A DNA stretch of 64,000 bases from Desulfobacca_B sp046538075 (GTDB taxonomy: Bacteria; Desulfobacterota; Desulfobaccia; Desulfobaccales; Desulfobaccaceae): assembly GCA_046538075.1 (NCBI GenBank), contig JBKHJN010000004.1, forward strand, positions 1 to 64,000, given 5' to 3'. The notes below the pieces were generated by a model. The model was not told the DNA's origin. It saw nothing but the letters and a program-made list of their open reading frames with translations, and did not search any database. The position numbers were made by a program, and so were the translations under genes. This document shows, in pieces, positions 8,082 to 17,166 of the stretch (position 1 is the stretch's first letter; each line of letters begins with the position of its first letter).

Positions 8082-8732
8082 TTGGAATATTGGGAAAGCG
8101 CGGGGAGCTTCTTCATTACCGCATTGGTCTCTCTGTTCATCATCATAGATCCATTGGGGAATATATTTCCCTTCCTGGCCCTGTCGGCCAATTTTCCCAC
8201 CCCCACCCAGCGGCGGCTGGCTGTTCGGGCTTGCATGAGCGCCTTCCTTATCCTGACCGGGTTCCTGTTTCTGGGCCGAGCCATATTAAATTACTTCGGT
8301 ATTACCATTGCCGCCTTCCAGATCACCGGAGGTTTTATCCTCTTTCGGATTGCCTTGGAGATGCTGGAAGGGCAGAGCCCCATTACCCGTCATTATACCT
8401 CGGGCAGTCTGGATGCCCGCGACTACCGGGATATTTCTTTAGTGCCGCTGGCAGTGCCCTTGTTAAGCGGGCCGGGGGCGATCTCTACCATATTGGTACT
8501 TAGTAGTCGGGCCTCCCGATCCTTGGAGATCGCTGCCTTGTTCATCTCTTTGGCATGTGTGATGCTGTTTACTTACCTATCTTTCTCTTTTGCCACCCGG
8601 CTGGCTGAGGTTCTCAAGGAATCCGGCATGCGCCTAGTGACCCGGCTCATGGGCCTGATCCTGGCGGCGCTGGCCGTGCAATTTATTCTAGATGGGCTCC
8701 AGGCTGCCTTCGCGTTTCTGGAATCTCAATAA
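8082..8732 (+). CDS. MarC-family integral membrane protein
   Basis: 216 residues with about six hydrophobic segments. Family features are the N-terminal LFIIIDPLGNIFPFLAL and a central VPLAVPLLSGPGAISTILVL, both characteristic of MarC/SnatA proteins. Some relatives act as amino-acid exporters; the substrate here is not evident. The start is TTG at 8082, preceded by an AGGATAAGGA ribosome binding site at a good distance. The last seven bases overlap the end of the convergent radical SAM gene. Confidence 0.85.
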   Translation: MEYWESAGSFFITALVSLFIIIDPLGNIFPFLALSANFPTPTQRRLAVRACMSAFLILTGFLFLGRAILNYFGITIAAFQITGGFILFRIALEMLEGQSPITRHYTSGSLDARDYRDISLVPLAVPLLSGPGAISTILVLSSRASRSLEIAALFISLACVMLFTYLSFSFATRLAEVLKESGMRLVTRLMGLILAALAVQFILDGLQAAFAFLESQ

Positions 8733-10039
8733 AAATCTACCGGATCGATGCGCCGATTGGCAGCCCAGTGGAAGTATAAGTTGCTGGGCAAGCCCTGAAA
8801 AATATATGAGTTGGGGGGCATGAACAACCGCCGCCAGATAGAGGCAAAGGAATAGAACCTTTGAAAGCAGCGCCAGACCCCGGCTTCGCATTCTTCTGGA
8901 CTTAAGTGTTTGGGATAAAAATTGCAGATCATGCCCAAATACTTCTCAGCATCGGGATTATGAATCCGCCCTTCCCGGTTGAGCTGATCCCACATCGGGG
9001 TCCCCCGGCGCGGGGTAACTGAATTGAAAAAAGCCATCGGAGCTTTGATCCGTTCCAGGAAGTCGAGAGTCTCATTGAATAAGGCCATCTGGTCGCCATC
9101 CAGGCCAAACATGAAGTTAAGCGAATAAAAAATGCCCCGTTCCCGCAATCGTTTCAGCATCCATTCGTAGTCGGCGACCGGATTCTGGACCTTTTCAATG
9201 GAAGCAATGCTTTCCGGACAGACATTTTCAATGCCGATGTTAACATGGTAACAGCCAGATTTCTTGGCCAGATCAAGCAGTTCCTCATCTCGGGAGGTGT
9301 TGATCGTCCATAAGCAGCTCCAGCGAATATTTAAAGGGATCAGCCCCCGGAACAACTCTTTGGCATAATCCCGATGGCCGGTTAAATTGTCGTCGATGAA
9401 ATAAACCTTCCTCAGTCCGGTGATACGCACGATAGACTTGATTTCTTGCAGTACTTCTCCAATGGGGCGGCGCCGATAGGTATGCCCGTAAACAATGGGG
9501 ACCTCGCAAAAGCTGCAATGGTAAGGGCAGCCCCGGGAAGTCTGGGTGGGAGCGATCTTCACCCGGTAACGCCGAAAATCGAACAACTCCAGCCGGGGCC
9601 GGGGTAAGCCGACCATATCGTGGTAATTTTCGGCCTGGTAGCGCGGTTTCAGACAGCCGTGCCGGGCATCTTCGAGCACCTGTTCCCAGACCGATTCTGC
9701 TTCCCCCACTACTACCGCGTCGCAGTGTTCCAGAGTCTCCTCCGAATGCAGGGAAACGTGAAAGCCGCCCATCACTACCGGCACTCCCCGCCGGCGAAAT
9801 TCCTGGGAAATTTGAAAGCCGCGCTCCGCGGTCGCACAGGTGGCGGTGATCCCGACCAGATCATAATAGCGATCATAGGGAATGGGGCGCAGGCGGTCAT
9901 CGACTACTTCGACCTGGATATGACGAGGGGTTAAACCGGCCAGATAAGGAATAGTCAACCCCAGGAGCCATCTGGTTTTACTGCGCAAAATCCGCCCATC
10001 CGGGTAAAATGTAGTCGGTTGCACCAACAAAATTCTCAC
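8726..10039 (-). CDS. B12-binding domain radical SAM protein
   Basis: 437 residues. The N-terminal 130 residues form a cobalamin-binding Rossmann-like domain (LLVQPTTFYPDGR, VMGGFHVSLHSEE, VVVGEAE). The radical SAM core follows, with the cluster ligands C171, C175 and C178 in GCPYHCSFCE and the downstream FIDDNLTG and GIENV strands. The C-terminal 100 residues are helical and basic and end in an aromatic-rich tail. Proteins of this shape methylate or rearrange unreactive carbons in lipids, hopanoids or secondary metabolites; nothing nearby fixes the substrate. It stands alone, convergent with marC. Confidence 0.85.
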   Translation of the reverse strand: MRILLVQPTTFYPDGRILRSKTRWLLGLTIPYLAGLTPRHIQVEVVDDRLRPIPYDRYYDLVGITATCATAERGFQISQEFRRRGVPVVMGGFHVSLHSEETLEHCDAVVVGEAESVWEQVLEDARHGCLKPRYQAENYHDMVGLPRPRLELFDFRRYRVKIAPTQTSRGCPYHCSFCEVPIVYGHTYRRRPIGEVLQEIKSIVRITGLRKVYFIDDNLTGHRDYAKELFRGLIPLNIRWSCLWTINTSRDEELLDLAKKSGCYHVNIGIENVCPESIASIEKVQNPVADYEWMLKRLRERGIFYSLNFMFGLDGDQMALFNETLDFLERIKAPMAFFNSVTPRRGTPMWDQLNREGRIHNPDAEKYLGMICNFYPKHLSPEECEAGVWRCFQRFYSFASIWRRLFMPPNSYIFQGLPSNLYFHWAANRRIDPVDFY

Positions 10040-10219
10040 TGGCTAATCTCCTCTTTCCTACTGCAGATCCATGAGTCTATCTTATTTTACTAAATCCTAA
10101 GGCTGGAAAAATCAATAAAAAATTTGACCAGACGCAGGCATTGGATTACGTTATAATACAAATTTAAGAGCTGGGACGGAGCAGTTGTATGCTCCCATCG
10201 TTCATCCGGGGCGAGCGGA

Positions 10220-11110
10220 TTGATGCGTCTGATAAATTGTCCATTGTGTGAACAGGACCAGACCCGACTGGTGGAGCAGAGGTCCTTCGGAGCTCTGACC
10301 GTGACCACCGTCCTGTGCCAAGGCTGCGGCCTAGTCTATCATAACCCGGTGGTCGAAGACCAGGATCGAACCACCTTGGGCTTAAGCCCGCGGCAATTGC
10401 ACACCAATGAACCGATCAATGTTCGGCATCGGCATCGGGTGCAGCGTCGGGCCGCCTACCAGCACGATTTCCTCCAGCCCTGGGTGCGGTCTGGCCTGCA
10501 GGGCCTGGAGGTCGGGGCCGGGTTGGGCGTCCTCAGCGCCGGGCTGCAACAACAGGGAGTTCAGATGCTGGGGGTGGAGCCGGACCCGCAACAGGCCGAA
10601 TATGCCCGCCGGCAATTTGGGCTTAGCATGGTGACGGCGCGGTTCGAAGAAACTGATTTAGCCGGCCAGCAATTCGACCTGATCCTGGCTTCGCATGTCA
10701 TTGAGCACTTTCCGGAGCCCCTGAAGTTTTTAAATACGACCCGGTCGCGGGCCGCGCCCCAAGGGCGGCTGTTCCTCGAAACGCCCAATATTCTGGTCCC
10801 CAAAGTAGGGCCGCGGCGGGTGTTCTCGATCCCCCACAACTTCTATTTTACCCCTCAGACCCTAACCTGGCTGCTGCTCAAGGCTGGCTGGCAGGTAGAA
10901 AAAGCCAGAGTTTTTAGGCGGGATAGTTTTATGTTGGTGGCCCGGGCCGGCCAGGTTCAAACTCCCTGCCTTGATCCCGGCCATGCCCCTCGGGTGTGGC
11001 ACGCCATCCAGCGCCACCGGTATCTTTACTACCTCAAATTTCTCTTTCTGCTACGCAAAATCCCGGTCTGGCAACGCCGCTGGATATATCAGTTCCAGGA
11101 ACCGGTCTGA
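10220..11110 (+). CDS. Class I SAM-dependent methyltransferase with N-terminal zinc ribbon
   Basis: 296 residues. A short zinc ribbon opens the protein (C8PLC11 and C33QGC36), a common arrangement in methyltransferases that act on sugars or surface polymers. The SAM fold follows: LEVGAGLGVLS is motif I (about 96-106), GVEPDPQQ is motif II, and FDLILASHVIEHFPEP is the post-II/IV region. Translation may start at the TTG at 10220 or the ATG three bases later. No glycan cluster surrounds it, so the acceptor is unknown. It is convergent with the following small gene. Confidence 0.82.
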   Translation: MMRLINCPLCEQDQTRLVEQRSFGALTVTTVLCQGCGLVYHNPVVEDQDRTTLGLSPRQLHTNEPINVRHRHRVQRRAAYQHDFLQPWVRSGLQGLEVGAGLGVLSAGLQQQGVQMLGVEPDPQQAEYARRQFGLSMVTARFEETDLAGQQFDLILASHVIEHFPEPLKFLNTTRSRAAPQGRLFLETPNILVPKVGPRRVFSIPHNFYFTPQTLTWLLLKAGWQVEKARVFRRDSFMLVARAGQVQTPCLDPGHAPRVWHAIQRHRYLYYLKFLFLLRKIPVWQRRWIYQFQEPV

Positions 11111-11139
11111 CCCTTTTTTAGAGTGCCGGTTTCCTGCCC

Positions 11140-11433
11140 TTACTTCCGCTTCAAGGGGATTACCCTGGCCTTATCTTCGGGTTCCGGAGGCGATGGAGAG
11201 GGCTTGGGAGGGATTAGTTCCAGGCGCACCGGAGTTCCTCCCATGGTAAACTCTTCGCCATTTATCTGAGCTCCTTCCAGGATCCAGACTATACTCCGCA
11301 GCGGAATTCCCAACACCAGCAGTTCGACCTGGTACCAGCCCCGCTTGACATCTGGATTGATGTCATTGATCCGGGCAAAAAAAGCTGGTTTCCGATCCAT
11401 ATGTACCAAAACCAGGTCATTGATCGTTGCCAT
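11140..11433 (-). CDS. Conserved small protein of unknown function
   Basis: 97 residues, not recognised. A compact beta-rich N-terminal part (MATINDLVLVHMDRKPAFFA and onward to about residue 75) is followed by a proline- and charge-rich tail (PPKPSPSPPEPEDK). A CGGAG ribosome binding site lies five to six bases before the ATG. Coding pattern and isolation between two clear genes indicate a real gene. No signal peptide or membrane segment is visible. Confidence 0.6.
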   Translation of the reverse strand: MATINDLVLVHMDRKPAFFARINDINPDVKRGWYQVELLVLGIPLRSIVWILEGAQINGEEFTMGGTPVRLELIPPKPSPSPPEPEDKARVIPLKRK

Positions 11434-11548
11434 ATATGCTCCGGGTTCGATATAATAAAAATTTTATTGCTGAGTCACTTTATCATAAGCAGCCTAAAAT
11501 GGACAACCTCAGCTCTTAACTTTAAAGGATAAAAAGACCGGAGCACTG

Positions 11549-11968
11549 ATGACCACAGCGGCTAATCAGCCCCAATTCCTCGATCTAGGGGACAGAATCA
11601 AGCAGGATGAGCGGGGCCTGGCTTTTTTCCCCTTCCAGGAGGGGATTGCCCCTCCTGAGGGGCCCATCATCCTTAAGAGCTTTCATTTAGTTTCGATATT
11701 ACCCGGCCAGGTGCGGGGCAACCACCAGCATCCTCACAAGCGGGAATGGCTCTATGTATTCAACGGGGAGGGCAACTTTGTCTGGCAGGATGACCAGGGG
11801 CAGCGGCACCAGCGGCGGTTGGGGGGCAACCAGACCATGGTCATCATCCCTCCAGGGATCCCCCATGCCCTTCAGAACAACGGCCCCCGGGTACTCTATC
11901 TGCTGGCCTGGCGCCTCCCGGAAAGGGAGATAAGCGAGCCGGATACGGTGCCCAGTCCGATCATTTGA
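11549..11968 (+). CDS. Cupin-domain protein
   Basis: 139 residues forming a single cupin barrel. Motif 1 is visible as GNHQHPHKREWLYVFNGEG (metal-binding His residues plus Glu) and motif 2 as IIPPGIPHALQNNG (third His). Such one-domain cupins bind a divalent metal and act as epimerases, isomerases, dioxygenases or sensors; the sequence resembles sugar-nucleotide-type small cupins but a specific reaction cannot be assigned. A GGAG ribosome binding site precedes the ATG. It is convergent with panE. Confidence 0.75.
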   Translation: MTTAANQPQFLDLGDRIKQDERGLAFFPFQEGIAPPEGPIILKSFHLVSILPGQVRGNHQHPHKREWLYVFNGEGNFVWQDDQGQRHQRRLGGNQTMVIIPPGIPHALQNNGPRVLYLLAWRLPEREISEPDTVPSPII

Positions 11969-12013
11969 GACCGGGTTGACCACCACTCAGGCGGCGGATA
12001 TTTCAGTCTTCAA

Positions 12014-12958
12014 TTAACTGCAGGCTGCCCGGGATTCGAGAAAGCGTATCAGATGACAGATGGTCTGGTTATAAGGGGTGCTCAGCCCCAGTTGGTGGGC
12101 ATAGCGGCAGACAGCACCGTTCAAGGCATCGATTTCGGTGCGGCGGCCCTGCCGTAAATCCTGTAACATGGAAGGCAGATGCGCGGCGGTAGGCGGCACC
12201 AGGTTCTTGAGAAAATGCTGAAAATAGCTAGCCGCGGTCGGCTGGCCTAAAGGAATCCGCAACCCTTCGGCGACCTGATAAATCTCCTGGATCAGGGCCA
12301 ACATCAACTCCCGGGTGCCGGGATTTTCCGCCAGAGCCCCGTAAGCCACCCCCAGAATGGCTCCCAGAGGATTGAGGGCACAATTGTAGAGCACCTTGTC
12401 CCAGATCTGGGTCAGGATATTATTGACTACCGCTGTGGGAATACCGGCTTGGTTGAGATCTGCGGGCAACTGTTCCAGGAGGGCTGGCGGGGTCTCTCCG
12501 GATATGGCCCCCAGCAAGACCTTATCAGCATAAACCGTGACCGTGGAAATCCCCGGCCGGGTGATTTCCGCCCCGAAGATCACCCGCGCCCCGATGGTGC
12601 GGGCCGCGCCGAATTCCCGGGCCAGGATGTCGACGTTGCCTAAGCCGTTTTGGATCGAGACCACCAGGCCGTGCGGCGCCAGCAGACCTTTGACGGCCCG
12701 TGCTGCGCTTAGGGTATCAAAAGACTTGACACAGAGCAGAATAATATCGTAAGCCTCTGGGGGAGGCTGGTCAGGATGCAGCGCAGCCACCGGCCCCAGG
12801 TGGAATTCCCCCCAGATGCCGTTGATGGTTAAACCGTGGATGATTAAATATTCAAAATGGGGACCCCGACCGACAAAGGTTACCGAATGACCGGCATGCT
12901 GCAGCAAACCGCCAAAGACCGTGCCCAGAGCCCCGGTTCCCATGATCAAATATCGCAT
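12014..12958 (-). CDS. panE: 2-dehydropantoate 2-reductase
   Basis: 314 residues. The N-terminal NADP(H)-binding fold starts at MRYLIMGTGALGTVFGGLL (GxGxxG at 7-12), followed by LLCVKSFDT and SIQNGLGN, where Lys and Asn positions of ketopantoate reductases are found. The helical C-terminal domain holds NNILTQIWDKVLYNCALNPL, the usual family block, and PSMLQDLRQGRRTEIDALNG with the conserved Ser-Met and Glu-Ile-Asp. The enzyme reduces ketopantoate to pantoate for coenzyme A synthesis. Divergent from the Zn-ribbon regulator with only 20 bp between the starts. Confidence 0.88.
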   Translation of the reverse strand: MRYLIMGTGALGTVFGGLLQHAGHSVTFVGRGPHFEYLIIHGLTINGIWGEFHLGPVAALHPDQPPPEAYDIILLCVKSFDTLSAARAVKGLLAPHGLVVSIQNGLGNVDILAREFGAARTIGARVIFGAEITRPGISTVTVYADKVLLGAISGETPPALLEQLPADLNQAGIPTAVVNNILTQIWDKVLYNCALNPLGAILGVAYGALAENPGTRELMLALIQEIYQVAEGLRIPLGQPTAASYFQHFLKNLVPPTAAHLPSMLQDLRQGRRTEIDALNGAVCRYAHQLGLSTPYNQTICHLIRFLESRAACS

Positions 12959-12978
12959 ACCGACCCTTTTTTGAGGCG

Positions 12979-13263
12979 ATGATTACTCCGCGTCAGGCTA
13001 TCAAAGAATTGTTGCAGGAGCAACCTCTTTCGCTCCGCGAACTCTCCCAGCGCCTGTCGCTCTCCGAAAAAGAGGTGCTGGATCATCTGGGGCATATTGC
13101 CCGCGCCCCCGGCCCGGGCTACCGTTTCCAGATCATTCCGGCGGTCTGCCAGCATTGCGGTTTTGTCTTCAAGAAACGGGAGCGGCTCCGGACGCCCTCC
13201 CGGTGTCCGCTCTGCCGCAACCAGTCGATCAGCCGCCCCCGCTTTGCTCTGATACCAAGGTAG
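12979..13263 (+). CDS. Small regulator: winged HTH fused to zinc ribbon
   Basis: 94 residues. Residues 1-45 look like a helix-turn-helix (LSLRELSQRLSLSEKEVLDHLGHI), and residues 53-94 hold a C4 zinc ribbon (CQHC and CPLC). This matches the COG3357 type of predicted transcriptional regulators with HTH plus Zn ribbon. Its target is not known. The start sits 20 bp from the divergent panE start, so their promoters must overlap the two coding regions or be shared. A GAGG ribosome binding site lies just before the ATG. Confidence 0.72.
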   Translation: MITPRQAIKELLQEQPLSLRELSQRLSLSEKEVLDHLGHIARAPGPGYRFQIIPAVCQHCGFVFKKRERLRTPSRCPLCRNQSISRPRFALIPR

Positions 13264-13305
13264 GGTGGAGCAGAAGAGTGGGCAATACTCACTCAGCCGG
13301 ATTTG

Positions 13306-15135
13306 CTATTCCACCGTCACGCTTTTGGCCAGATTACGGGGCTGGTCAACATCGGTGCCCCGCAGATCAGCAATATGGTAGGCTAATAGTTGCAGCGGCA
13401 CTACCAGCAGGATGGGGGACAGCGCCAGGGTGGTTTCCGGCACCGGAATCAAGGTCTCGACTTTTTCGTAGACCGGGTAATTGTCGGCTTCGCTGAGGGC
13501 GATGACCCGGCCCCGCCGGGCGATTACTTCCTCGATATTGCCCATCATTTTATCAAACACCGGGCCTCGGGTAGCCAACACCACCACCGGCAGGTGCTCA
13601 TCAATCAGGGCAATAGGGCCGTGCTTCATTTCTCCGGCCGGATAGCCCTCGGCATGGATGTATGAGATTTCCTTAAGCTTCAGGGCCCCCTCCAGGGCAA
13701 TCGGATAATGAATGCCCCGGCCGAGATAGAGAAAATCCTGGGCCTGGACATAGTGCTGGCCAATTTCTCGCAGTTTCTGGTCGTAGTCCAACACCTCCTG
13801 GACCAAAGTGGGCAGTTTTAATAAATTGGCCAGTTGCTCCCGGACCTGATCCTGGCTCTGACGGCCTAGCCGCCGGGCCAGAAAAAGGCTGATCAGGAAC
13901 AGGGCGACCAGTTGGGTGGTAAAGGCCTTGGTGGACGCTACCCCGATCTCCGGACCGGCATGGGTATAAAAGACATTCCCAGATTCCCGGGCAATGGATG
14001 ACCCCACCACATTGCAGATGGCCATGGTGTGCGCCCCCTTGGCCCTGCCTTCTTTCAATCCGGCCAGGGTATCGGCGGTCTCCCCCGATTGGGAGATGGG
14101 AATCAGCAGGGTCTGGGGATCAACGAAGGGATTGCGGTACCGGAACTCGGAGCCCAGATCCACCTCCACCGGAAATCGACACATATCTTCCAGTAAAAAT
14201 TTGCCCACCAAGGCAGCATGATAGGAAGTGCCGCAGGCCACCAGAGTGATTTTCTTTAGCGATTGCAAATCCTTATCGGCTAAATTAAATTCTTCCAGAA
14301 AAATTTCCCCCTGGTCGGGGTCGATTCGGGTGCGGAAGGTATCGATCAGGGCCCGGGGCTGTTCAAAGATCTCTTTTTGCATAAAATGCTTGTAGCCCGC
14401 CTTCTCCGCCATCGCCGGGCTCCAGGTGATGGTGGTCACCGGCCGCTCCACCGGCAGCCCGTCCCGGCCCTCCAGAATAAAATCCCCGTCTCTTAGAATG
14501 ACCAGATCATGGTCTTCCAAGAAGATCACCCGGCGGGTATGGTGGAGAATTGCCGGTATATCGGAGGCGACAAAATATTCACCGTTGGCCAGTCCCAAAA
14601 TTAGCGGGCTTTCCTTGCGGGCCGCAATCAGCATCCGTGGTTCCTGAGCATTGAGTACCACTAGGGCAAAGGAACCGCGAATATCCTTGAGGGCCAGCCG
14701 CACGGCCTGGACAAACTCCGCCCCTTGACGGCTGTATTTATAGATTAATTGGGAGACGATCTCGGTATCGGTTTCAGAAGAAAAACTATGCCCTTCTCCA
14801 ACCAGGCGCTGCTTCAGCTCCAGGTAATTCTCGATGATGCCATTGTGGACCACGGCGATATGCCCGACCTGATGGGGGTGGGCATTGGTCTCGGAGGGCC
14901 GGCCGTGAGTGGCCCAGCGGGTGTGCCCGATGCCCATGGTGCCGACCAGCGGCATCTCCTGGAGCAGTTTATCCAATTCTTTCAATTTGCCCAGACTGCG
15001 CCGGATTTCCAGGCCGTTATTGCCGATGACCGCCATCCCGGCAGAATCATAGCCCCGATATTCCAACCGTTTTAGCCCTTCGAGCAACAGGGGCATGGCC
15101 TGCTGCGTCCCCAAATAGCCTACAATGCCGCACAT
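13306..15135 (-). CDS. glmS: Glutamine--fructose-6-phosphate aminotransferase (isomerizing)
   Basis: 609 residues, the same length as the E. coli enzyme. The start was set at 15135 because the mature enzyme must begin with the nucleophilic cysteine: MCGIVGYLG puts Cys at position 2. The upstream in-frame extension to 15363 crosses the intergenic repeat and is not used. Domains: class II glutamine amidotransferase (1-240; HTRWATHG, HNGIIENY) and two SIS sugar isomerase domains (about 280-600; CGTSYHAA, SQSGETADT, and the family tail LRGTDVDQPRNLAKSVTVE). It makes glucosamine-6-phosphate in the cytoplasm. It lies downstream of glmU, 115 bp away, so the pair supply UDP-GlcNAc for peptidoglycan and LPS. 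Confidence 0.95.
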   Translation of the reverse strand: MCGIVGYLGTQQAMPLLLEGLKRLEYRGYDSAGMAVIGNNGLEIRRSLGKLKELDKLLQEMPLVGTMGIGHTRWATHGRPSETNAHPHQVGHIAVVHNGIIENYLELKQRLVGEGHSFSSETDTEIVSQLIYKYSRQGAEFVQAVRLALKDIRGSFALVVLNAQEPRMLIAARKESPLILGLANGEYFVASDIPAILHHTRRVIFLEDHDLVILRDGDFILEGRDGLPVERPVTTITWSPAMAEKAGYKHFMQKEIFEQPRALIDTFRTRIDPDQGEIFLEEFNLADKDLQSLKKITLVACGTSYHAALVGKFLLEDMCRFPVEVDLGSEFRYRNPFVDPQTLLIPISQSGETADTLAGLKEGRAKGAHTMAICNVVGSSIARESGNVFYTHAGPEIGVASTKAFTTQLVALFLISLFLARRLGRQSQDQVREQLANLLKLPTLVQEVLDYDQKLREIGQHYVQAQDFLYLGRGIHYPIALEGALKLKEISYIHAEGYPAGEMKHGPIALIDEHLPVVVLATRGPVFDKMMGNIEEVIARRGRVIALSEADNYPVYEKVETLIPVPETTLALSPILLVVPLQLLAYHIADLRGTDVDQPRNLAKSVTVE

Positions 15136-15173
15136 ACAACCCTCATCTATTTTGTATTCTGGAAATGAATTGC

Positions 15174-15241
15174 TCACGCCAAGACGCCAGGGTGGCCAAA
15201 TTATGGCATTAATTGTTGGCGGGCTTAGCGTTTTAGCGTGA
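15174..15241. repeat. Imperfect inverted repeat between glmU and glmS
   Basis: Bases 15174-15199 and 15216-15241 are imperfect reverse complements (19 of 26 positions by eye) around a 16-base loop. The arms contain the TCACGCxAAxACGC motif known from dispersed repeats in many environmental bacterial genomes. In the glmU-glmS transcript the region would fold into a long hairpin. Confidence 0.6.
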
Positions 15242-15250
15242 ATTATAATT

Positions 15251-16609
15251 TTACTTAGGTTTGATCTCTTTGATGACCTGGCGCCCGCGGGCAATGGCCA
15301 GTTTTTCAGGGGGCACATCCTCGGTAATCGTGGATCCGGCGCCCACATAAGCTCCGGCTCCAACGGTTACCGGGGCGACCAGGGCGGTATTACTGCCGAT
15401 AAAGGCCCCGGCTTCAATAATGGTCCGGTGCTTCTTCCGGCCGTCGTAATTGCAGGTGATCGTCCCGGCTCCGACATTGACTTCCGGCCCGACTTCGGCA
15501 TCGCCCAGATAGGTGAGGTGCCCGGCCTTGACCCCGGGATGGAGCAGCGATTTTTTGACCTCCACAAAATTGCCGATTTTGGCTCGCTCCCGGATTTCAC
15601 TCTGGGGGCGCAGATGGGCAAACGGTCCGATCTGGACCTCGTCGGCAATCACACTGTCGGTGATCACCGTGGACATTTTGATGGTCACCCGAGCCCCCAA
15701 AGTGCTATCAGCAATCTTGACATTCGGCTCCAGGCAGCAGCCCGGGCCGATGGTCGTGCTCCCTTGCAGATAACAATTGGGGTAGATCACCGTATCCGGG
15801 CCGATCAGAACGTCGGCTTCGATATAGGTGGTCTCCGGGTCGATCAGCGTGACCCCGGCCAGCATATGGCGCTCGTTGATCTGCTGCCGCACCTGGCGGC
15901 TGACCACCGCCAGATCCACCCTGGTATTGATACCTTGAAAACTCATGGCCTCCGGTGCTTTAAGACTAGCTACATGCAAATTTTGGGCCTGAGCCTGGGC
16001 GATGACGTCGGTGAGATAAAGTTCCTGCTGGTCGTTGTCCGGCCGCAGATTTTTTAAGGCGTTGAGCAGAAAGGGAATCTGGAAGCAGTAAATGCCGGTG
16101 TTAATTTCCCGGATTGATAATTCCTCCGGCTGGGCATCCCGAGCCTCGACAATTTTGAGAATGTTGCCCTGGCCATCTTTGACAATCCGGCCATAATTGC
16201 CCGGCTCGGCCAGTTCTACTGTAAGCACCGTAGCAGCCGCCTCGGTTTTTTGATGCTGATTATACAAGGCTTCCAGGTGAGCCTGGGGCAGCAGCGGCAC
16301 ATCGCCGCAAACCACCAGCACCGACCCATGATAACCGTTTAAGGCCTGGCAAGCCACCTGCACCGCGTGGCCAGTACCCAATTGCGGTTCCTGGGTCACA
16401 AAGGTGACCGGATAGGCGGAAAACGCCGCTTTCACTGCCTCGGCCTGATAACCGACCACGGCAATAATTTTATCCAGCCCCAGGTTTCTTAAGGTATCCA
16501 GACAATAGGCCAACATCGGCCGGCCCATGATGGGATGCAGCACCTTGGCCCGTTCCGATTTCATCCGGGTGCCTTTCCCTGCGGCCAGGACAATCGCAAC
16601 TAAATCCAT
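15251..16609 (-). CDS. glmU: Bifunctional N-acetylglucosamine-1-phosphate uridyltransferase/glucosamine-1-phosphate acetyltransferase
   Basis: 452 residues, close to the usual 456. The start at 16609 gives MDLVAIVLAAGKGTRMKSE, the normal N-terminus of the uridyltransferase domain; a GGAAATA stretch lies just upstream. The longer frame to 16726 runs through the terminator after atpC and is not used. Domain 1 (1-230) holds LAAGKGTRM, VVCGDVPLL and the LPDxxQELYLTD-like region (DNDQQELYLTDVI). Domain 2 (250-452) is a left-handed beta helix of hexapeptide repeats, with VGAGTITCNYDGRKKHRT and IGSNTALVAPV of the acetyltransferase site. Makes UDP-GlcNAc. First gene of the glmU-glmS pair, separated from the atp operon by a terminator. 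Confidence 0.95.
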   Translation of the reverse strand: MDLVAIVLAAGKGTRMKSERAKVLHPIMGRPMLAYCLDTLRNLGLDKIIAVVGYQAEAVKAAFSAYPVTFVTQEPQLGTGHAVQVACQALNGYHGSVLVVCGDVPLLPQAHLEALYNQHQKTEAAATVLTVELAEPGNYGRIVKDGQGNILKIVEARDAQPEELSIREINTGIYCFQIPFLLNALKNLRPDNDQQELYLTDVIAQAQAQNLHVASLKAPEAMSFQGINTRVDLAVVSRQVRQQINERHMLAGVTLIDPETTYIEADVLIGPDTVIYPNCYLQGSTTIGPGCCLEPNVKIADSTLGARVTIKMSTVITDSVIADEVQIGPFAHLRPQSEIRERAKIGNFVEVKKSLLHPGVKAGHLTYLGDAEVGPEVNVGAGTITCNYDGRKKHRTIIEAGAFIGSNTALVAPVTVGAGAYVGAGSTITEDVPPEKLAIARGRQVIKEIKPK

Positions 16610-16678
16610 TATTTCCATATCCATCAACCGATTTTTTAACAAAGATGTATATAATATTGAACACCGAGTTGGCAAAAT

Positions 16679-16711
16679 AAAAAGGCAAGTCCAATCTAGA
16701 CTTGCCTTTTT
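16679..16711 (-). terminator. Rho-independent terminator of the atp operon
   Basis: Bases 16679-16691 (AAAAAGGCAAGTC) and 16699-16711 form a perfect 13-bp inverted repeat around a 7-base loop, with A and T runs at both ends, so it can work in either direction. It lies 24 bp past the atpC stop and before the glmU start. Confidence 0.88.
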
Positions 16712-16734
16712 TATGTTGATTGTCAACCTAAAAT

Positions 16735-17142
16735 TTAGCGGGTAGCAACCTTCATTCGTATGATAGAGCGGCGCAAGGCAGCTTCGGCCCGGGCCCAGTC
16801 AATCTCCGCGGTCCTGCCCATGGCCAGGCGGCGTTCGGCCCGTTCTCGGGCCCGGCGGGCCCGCTCGACATCGATCTCCTGGCCGCGTTCGGCGGAGTCG
16901 GCCAGAATGGTCACCTTCTGACCGGTGACTTCAGCAAAGCCGCCGCTGAGAAACAGGAACTGGGTCTGACCGCCCTTCCGGTAATACATCTCGCCTACCT
17001 CCAGGGCCGAGAGGAAGGGGATATGGTTAACCAGTACGCCGAACTGGCCTTCCACGCCAGGAGCGACGACAATGTCGACCTCTTCGGAGACCACCTTGCG
17101 GTCGGGAGTAACGACCTCCAATAATAAACTCTTTTCTGCCAT
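16735..17142 (-). CDS. atpC: ATP synthase F1 subunit epsilon
   Basis: 135 residues, standard length. N-terminal beta sandwich (LLLEVVTPDRKVVSEEVDIVVAPGVEGQFGVLVNHIPFL and so on, to about residue 85), then a two-helix C-terminal hairpin (ERARRARERAERRL, ARAEAALRRSIIRMKVA). Part of the central stalk and, through its C-terminal helices, an inhibitor of wasteful ATP hydrolysis. Last gene of the minus-strand atp operon, 24 bp after atpD, followed by a strong terminator. Confidence 0.94.
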   Translation of the reverse strand: MAEKSLLLEVVTPDRKVVSEEVDIVVAPGVEGQFGVLVNHIPFLSALEVGEMYYRKGGQTQFLFLSGGFAEVTGQKVTILADSAERGQEIDVERARRARERAERRLAMGRTAEIDWARAEAALRRSIIRMKVATR

Positions 17143-17166
17143 GATTCCCCCATTTACGGAAAGGGC

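Noticed and set aside
15136..15250. glmS ribozyme in the leader of glmS
   Set aside because: The gap is only 115 bp, is filled by an inverted repeat of another kind, and shows none of the conserved ribozyme core.
15136..15363. N-terminal extension of glmS
   Set aside because: It would bury the catalytic Cys2 and runs across the intergenic repeat; the MCG start at 15135 is the normal one.
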